Shown one piece after another: positions 58,221 to 64,000 of a stretch of DNA of 64,000 nt; the stretch's first letter is position 1; each line of letters opens with the position of its first letter. This stretch comes from Ancylostoma caninum. Taxonomy: Eukaryota > Nematoda > Chromadorea > Rhabditida > Ancylostomatidae. The position numbers were made by a program, and so were the translations under genes. The notes under the pieces were generated by a model that worked only from the letters and a program-made list of their open reading frames with translations, had not been told where the DNA came from and made no database searches. Location: assembly GCA_037903475.1 (NCBI GenBank), contig JBAJFG010000043.1, positions 62,001 to 126,000 of the forward strand. Direction: 5' to 3'.

Positions 58221-58764
58221 TTTCCTTCTCTATATATATATTATTCTCCACTAGGTTTCTTGCAATTACTGGCTACATACGTGTGTTACTCAAAAAGTTC
58301 CTCGCCTACTTGTAATACTTTTCGACATGTTTATGAGTATATTTGTTTCCGGGGCAACTTTGTAGCTACGTACATGCTTTCGGACCATTTTGTAGCTCTA
58401 GTATATCTCCACTCGTAACACATATCTACCGGTGTCGAATGCCTTACATATTTATACCCCTTAGAGAATTGTTCGTATTTTTTTCAGCAATCCTTCAAAG
58501 GGTCATGTGTTAGCTTGTTTCAGCGTTTTTTTTTTGAAATTATTCTTTCAATATTTATTTGAATCTCAAGTTCAAAATTAACTTCTGGTCTCTAAATTGA
58601 CGAAAGCTCCAATTTTTCATTAAGTCAGATGACGAAGTTCAGCACTAGGACCCGAAGGCAAACTTCGAGTTTACTTACAAGTAATGTATCGTTCCAATAC
58701 TAAATCGCCACACTTTCACAACACACACATTTCGTATAGACGAGCCTTTTTTATTCTTACCTGG

Positions 58765-58876
58765 GCCTGAATGTATTATCAAGGTTACCCAGGGTAAATG
58801 TATCGACATCTGTATTAATAGTAGGTAAATCTCTAAGCTGGTAACGCGTTCACCCTGGGTAACTTCAATCATGCAT
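58765..58876. repeat. Head-to-head pair of ACCCTGGGTAA motif copies
   Basis: The left copy is reversed (GGTTACCCAGGGTAAATG), the right copy is forward (TTCACCCTGGGTAACTTCAA then TCATGCAT), about 80 bp apart. An additional weaker ACCAGGGTTAC follows at 58943. The pairing suggests these words are ends of a short element. Confidence 0.6.
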
Positions 58877-58949
58877 GGGACTTCGGAGCTCAATGTAGAT
58901 AACCGTAATACAAGTCAGATGTCAATATTGGGTAACATTTTCACCAGGG

Positions 58950-61900
58950 TTACTAACATCGCTGAAATTGGTAGCTGCGGGCGTGGTATGAGCTAGGATG
59001 GGGTCTTGTTCGCCTAGAAGTATAAAAACTAGTATAAACGTAAAACTTAATTTATGCTCATGTTCACCATAACTAACTGAACCTTACTAACTCTTGTTAG
59101 AATTGTCGTCATGCTCTATGTGCGGTGCAGTAGGCGTAATTGCTACTTTACAAGAAATATGACTAACTTGTAATTCTTGGGTTAATCTATTTTTGTAAAA
59201 AGTCCAAGAAGCAATAGCATATACGATTGAACGCTATTGCTAAACTGTGGTTAGCGTCAGATTACATTTATCCATAACGTCATTACTTCGTTGAACGTAT
59301 GTATGGATATTTTATTATAAAATGTAAGGTTTTAGTCAACGTCATCGTGGTTTCCACGTCGAGAAAAGCCAGTAGTGGTTCGACCTCCATATTTTCTCTT
59401 ACAAGCCTTTGCGCTATGGGAGTGTTGTTTCTTTCGCGTTCCTTATAGGGTCTTCTTGCTAGACAAATTTGTTCTGTAATAAATATTGCGGTAAGCAGAT
59501 GATAGGTCTTTAAGATCTTACTGACTCTTTTCAGGCATGAAGGCAATGAATTCGATAGAAAATTCACTGAAAGTCACATTTATTTTGTTTCCATCGAATC
59601 CTCTCAAAACTTCAGGAATTATTTAGCTCTCCTAGGAAATAAGGTAATTAAAAACCGGTTTTCACCTGCTTCAACCGCTTGTTTAGCTGCTTTTCAAGGC
59701 AAATCTGAAAAATAACAATGTTTTTTACTTCAATAAGGTTTCACATCGTTGTTTGATCATGGCGTTTTACCCACAGATTACTGGCTGAACATGGTTTGCT
59801 TCTGTAGGTTTCTCATGAATGTATCGAGAGAAAAGAAGCCAGGGCAGTGTATCCAGAGTGATTTCAAAGCCTGTCATGATATGTGATGATCGTAGACCAC
59901 TGTTCGATCATGTTGAAAAATTTAGTTTTTGTTATAGTAGTGTGTTATACATAGTCTGTTCCACTGAGGATGATAGTTAGCAGGACGTCAGAGAAAGAAA
60001 GTGCAGGAGAAAGCACAGAAATTGGAGAGGGGATAGAGAAAACGAGGGAATGTGCACGAATACTCAACTATGGCCGCTTTTGAAACAGATTATACACAAC
60101 TTCACCGCTAACTCTGCTATTCCTGCCTTCATTAAAATCTATCCGAGACGCTATTGTGTGCTTTATATACCCGAATAAAAACCGAATAATTTTGTTGCTT
60201 TAATTTACAATTTGGAAAACAATTTACTAGTCTAGATATTCGAGGATGACGAAGCCATAAAGCTCTTCTTCTCTTTCGTACAGCACTGTACTGAATCCCG
60301 ATGTTAGAACATTCAAAATTTCCATCTATTCGAAATCGAATATTTTTGCTTTCGAATATCGAATATTTAGAATATATAGAAATTTCCAATGTTTCAACAT
60401 TAGAGACCAATGAATTGCTGTATGAGGGAAAAGAAGAGCTCTAGGGCTTTCATATACTCCAATGTCTGGATGTTGAAACTGTTTTCTAAATCGTTAATTA
60501 AAGTAACAAAATTTTATTTCCCAAGAAAAAATTTTATTCGGTCCCAAGTATGGTCCTTTACTGCATTTATACTTAAGCTTTTACTTTATCAACAAAATGC
60601 CATACGTCACTGACCGGTGCACAAATTGTACAAAAAATCATACTTATTCCGTGTGTTGCACAAGCAGATTTTCATTCGACCCATAATCATATTCTTTATA
60701 ATGTTGGACGTGAGCCAGCGTGGCGGGTGGCAGCGCTTATCCCTTCCAGATGAGAATTGGAAACACATCCTATACGAAAAATTGTTCGTACTGTCACTAC
60801 ATCTTGGATCTTGGCTTACTCTGAAATTTTGACTCATACCAAACCATTCCTTGTATAATTCATGCTTTATTATTCGCCCTCATTTTTTCTTCGCACCTCT
60901 TAGCATGTTTCTCCGCCCACTGCACTCTACTCTATCGTTGATCCAGAAGCTCTAGGCCTGCTGGATTTCACCATTGCTGTTTTTGGGTAAAATCAGACAT
61001 CTCCGGGTGATTTATGGTGTTTGAGATGTTATGAATGCAGTTTTCTCTTTCTTCCCGGATAATTTTATTTGAATTTAGCTGTTGCTGCATGTTCACACCT
61101 TCGGCTAGGTGAAAAAGTTTTGAGTTGAAAGAAAGTTAAGAAAAATAGGGATATGGTCACTTCTTTCGAGCAGCACTTTCCGAGGAAAAGCAACTTATGT
61201 ACATAGTAAAAGCTTACTTGCTCATATACGCCTACAAACTTACACACTTGCTGCCTTTTTTTCGCCTCTGTTCCTTCAGAGTACGCTCGGAAGCTTGGAT
61301 GAAATGGAATGTCAAATTCATGAAATTACTGCATTTTTCTGCCTGATTTTTATTTTGACAATATTTATTTTTCAAATTGCCTCCATGGCTTCATACTCAA
61401 GTTTGAATCCATGAGGCACTTCTTAAATTGTTTACTTAGTGAACAATTTGGCTCAGACGGAAGATTGGCTTGCACCTAGGCCACGCCCACAACAACAAGG
61501 CGTCCCAAAAGTCAGGGTAAGAATGGATAAAAAAGACAGACCTTTAAAATGAAATCTTTTGAAGACGACTATAATAGGAAGAAGAAACATGTATGATTCT
61601 GGCATTCCGTCGTGTTTAGTTGATAAAGCCTTTTCAGAGCTCGTTTTCTTGTACAGTAGCTTGCACCCAGGTCACGCCCCCTTGCCCCACTCTCGTGTTT
61701 ATCTCACCTAGAGTGACAGGGTTGGATTTGCTCGACTTCAGAACTAATCATTACCCAATTGTTTAGGGTAATTTTGTGCCATTATTTCGACAGTAATAAA
61801 CTCGCCTATTTACTAGGTATGCTTTATCCAGCCACCTTACTCGGAAGTGGATAGACATATTTTCCGAATTTGAAAATCGATCAAAATTTTGTATAGACTA

Positions 61901-62030
61901 TTTCTGGTTCACTATTTATCATTGCTAATTGGAGATTTCATTGATAATTGTTTAACTTTGAGAGGTTTTTTGAAACTTTTTTTAAAGGTTTCGGACGTCT
62001 GGATTCTCAGAGTCGGGTTCCAGCTTTTCT
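58950..62030. other. No supported gene
   Basis: AT-rich. At 60325-60385 TTCGAATAT/ATTCGAAA words form a small palindromic cluster. Open frames at 59283-59567 and 60132-60410 (-) show no domain. Confidence 0.45.
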
Positions 62031-62038
62031 TCCCACCT

Positions 62039-62180
62039 CCCCCCCCCCTCCACCCCACCCTGTTCGAATGGGCTCGATTTTCCCTCAAAAATTTGCTAGA
62101 CCGCTCATTGTGGAGAAATCACTCCCAAGCAATGAGCAATGATTTCCGCTTCCCTCCCCCACCCCAACCCCCCCCCCCCC
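62039..62180. repeat. C-rich segment with two poly(C) tracts
   Basis: C10 at 62039-62048 and C13 at 62168-62180, both in CCACCC-rich context. They account for the proline-rich peptide in the 61889-62431 open frame. Confidence 0.95.
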
Positions 62181-62439
62181 GTCCCCTTTCCCTTCCCATC
62201 TCTCCGTATAGGAGTCGTTACCGCGTTGAGGTTCCCACTTTATTCTCTATCATTATTCTAGTGTTATTTCACTTCGTTCACTTCCCGGCTGATACTTGTT
62301 CAGGTACAAGTGCACACATTTTTTCTTTACGATGTGCCAAACGACAAAGAAATCGCATTAACACCCACGTTGATCAAAATTTCACCATTTATTATAGCAT
62401 TACAGATATATCACATTGTCTATTGCTATAGTGACAGAG

Positions 62440-62700
62440 CAGCTGAAAGGCGGTGGACTTAGCCACCGGCCAGAGCTCTTTCTTGTGGCAGTAGTGCTCC
62501 TGCTGCTCGGGCCCGGAGTTTCCCATAAAAAGGGCGTTTCCTGTGCACTGGTGCTCTTGTGTGCAGTCGCATTTTATCGTTATTGAACTGTGAATGATTT
62601 ATGCGTTCGCGAGAAACTCGCAGTGTTGTCCCGCGAACAAGCTGTTTGTTAACTTTGTGTTGGCTGGCTGTGCTGTGACTGCCGTCAGCGCTTGTTTTCC
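62440..62700 (+). promoter_or_regulatory. GC-rich segment with TATA-like box (solo LTR candidate)
   Basis: Begins near GTGACAGAGCAGCTG, has a perfect CGGTGG/CCACCG hairpin at about 62452-62469 and a TATA-like CATAAAAAGGGCG at 62525-62537. Composition differs sharply from the flanks. It could be a solo LTR of a BEL/Pao- or Gypsy-type element; a second copy or a target duplication was not found. Confidence 0.3.
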
Positions 62701-63288
62701 TCCTCTACTAATGGAATCTCGTATCCAGGAAATAACCACGCTTTTATTGTAAGGTTATGTGCGTATGAGCTTCCTTTACAGGTAGGATATTATTCACATC
62801 CTGATAATAAGAGGTAAAAATGAGGACAAAAGCTTTGGAAAAGGTAAGGTTGGGGAACTAGCTCAACTTCCTTGATAATTTCCGTATTTTTTCGATTTTC
62901 TATGACAACACCACTAGGATTAACGCATTAGCGCATACAGCATACATATAATTTTACCATTTTACTGAAGTGAAGGATTTTTAAAAAATCACCGAAAACA
63001 AACTCCTCAAGAAAGTCCCGCCCATATAAAGTGAATGATGCCTAGGGGGAAATGTCGTAGACTGCTTCTACTACTTCTTTCTGCTGTCTGAGTCAAGTCC
63101 TTCACATAGAATATACCTATTTTTGCCCAGAAAACTCGTCAATTTACTCGTAGACTTTGGGAGGAGGATTAGTTGAAAAATTTCCCTTCAGGATGAACGA
63201 AAGCCGCTACATGAGAAATACATACTTGCGAAGGTGGTATTAGGTGCGGTGGTACGCTCCACGGCAAACCTTCTGACCTGCTGCCTAT

Positions 63289-63679
63289 CACGGATGAGCG
63301 AATTATTCGTATTCGGTTACCCATCTAGCCATTATCACTAGGTTTTGGCCTTTCCGTTGTTCAGAACCGTATCTATTACCGTTTTGACACCGGATAAATT
63401 TGGCATTCGAATAAAGCAGTAATTGTTGCTTAAATTCCGGACTTTTTGTTCGCAAGACACTCGCGCTATGTATTCTACTGCCTTTTCTGTCAAGTTTCAT
63501 CAATAGTTTAGATTCTTGAAGTAAAGTAGAAGTAAGCCATTCGTTTTCTGGGTTGTCTGGGAATTCGGTGTCCTGTGTCATGAGTCCTTTGCCGTTATCC
63601 GTTATTAGGTCATTTTTGCCCATTCCGTTATCCGAACCGCTATCCGGTTTTCAGAAAATCTCATATCCGCTCATCCGTG
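63289..63679. repeat. Inverted-repeat element with degenerate CGGATAACGG words
   Basis: CACGGATGAGCG at 63289-63300 is the exact reverse complement of 63668-63679. Between them, TTATCCG/CGGATAAC words recur, densest at 63595-63655. A related stretch (CCTTATCCGAACCGTTATCC) lies at 37492-37511. The 106-codon minus-strand open frame at 63303-63623 falls entirely inside and is probably noncoding. Confidence 0.6.
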
Positions 63680-64000
63680 CTGTCAATCCTTCCCGGTAAT
63701 GGGTTGTCCATCGAGCTACGTCAAGCCCGTACTTACCCACATCAGACAAGTTTATGGGAAAATTATTTATACATCTGACCTCAAGAGTTTGGCTTTGATC
63801 CCTTTTTCGAACGTCTTCTCAGGCACACTTAAAAAATGTGATTCCATTCAAGACTTTTTCCACAAATTCCCATCAACCCTGATATTGTGAACGAGCCTGG
63901 AGTCGGCAGGCATTCGGATAAATACGTAAAATTTCCCTGAGGTCCATTTTTCTCACAAAGCAAATCATTTTCCTGATCTAGTGAGCCAGCCTGAAGCCAA
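63680..64000. other. No supported gene
   Basis: Nothing recognised before the right edge. Confidence 0.45.

Noticed and set aside
61889..62431. 180-codon plus-strand open frame with proline-rich segments
   Set aside because: Prolines come from poly(C) tracts; no domain or splice support.
63303..63623. 106-codon minus-strand open frame
   Set aside because: Contained in an inverted-repeat element rich in CGGATAACGG words.
1..64000. CRISPR arrays, bacterial operons, rRNA genes, complete tRNA genes
   Set aside because: No regularly spaced direct repeats, no Shine-Dalgarno-led gene strings, no recognisable rRNA blocks and no foldable tRNA were seen.

Overview
This is AT-rich eukaryotic DNA (about 40% G+C by eye). 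It is almost certainly nuclear DNA of a clade V (strongylid/hookworm-like) nematode. The reasons are: RTE-type reverse transcriptase remnants of the kind common in strongylids, a mariner transposase fossil, a CR1-like LINE, a short FLYWCH-like zinc-finger fragment of a kind I associate with strongylid multicopy proteins, TTTTCAG-type splice acceptors, and many foldback/MITE elements. There are no operons, rRNA genes, CRISPR arrays or bacterial genes. No complete single-copy protein gene can be supported; the window reads as gene-poor intergenic or long-intron DNA filled with transposons of different ages.

Layout. 0-3.6 kb: a possible short exon at the left edge, an RTE copy in two oppositely oriented pieces (about 1.02-1.9 kb), a zinc-finger ORF fragment (2.16-2.5 kb) and a foldback repeat (3.15-3.41 kb). 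3.6-7.3 kb: nothing firm. 7.3-10.7 kb: two candidate minus-strand exons, with weak resemblance to the C-terminus of type-B carboxylesterases, lying among a diverged direct repeat. 10.9-12.6 kb: the clearest coding sequence, a 5'-truncated CR1/Jockey-like LINE with an uninterrupted reverse transcriptase ORF. 13.6-14.8 kb: a dead mariner transposase and a MITE with TTAA target duplication. 17.57-18.01 kb: a long-armed foldback with the same kind of ends. 20.7-24 kb: a dispersed repeat, a TATA box followed by stacked hairpins, a CATT microsatellite and a MITE. 26-30 kb: a GC-rich dispersed repeat, clusters of a GCGACCCGA motif and a tRNA-like pair of Pol III boxes. 33.6-34.5 kb: a second, badly frameshifted RTE copy. 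36-38.9 kb: a perfect 26-bp-arm palindrome, a TA-flanked foldback and a second copy of the 20.7 kb repeat. 42-59 kb: a scattered ACCCTGGGTAA motif family, a 328-bp foldback (47.9-48.2 kb), another TTAA MITE (51.9-52.4 kb) and a TTGTCGACAA-rich region (55.3-55.9 kb). 62.4-63.7 kb: a GC-rich TATA-containing segment and an inverted-repeat element.

The most interesting signals are: (1) a MITE group sharing 5'-AGGCA termini and TTAA duplications, with three full copies and one solo end; (2) the inverted-5'-part structure of the first RTE copy, matching twin priming; (3) several long foldback elements able to form long hairpins; (4) the TATA box plus mutually exclusive hairpins at 22.75-22.83 kb; and (5) the unusual number of poly(G)/poly(C) tracts. 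All homologies come from reading the translations by eye; no database search was possible.
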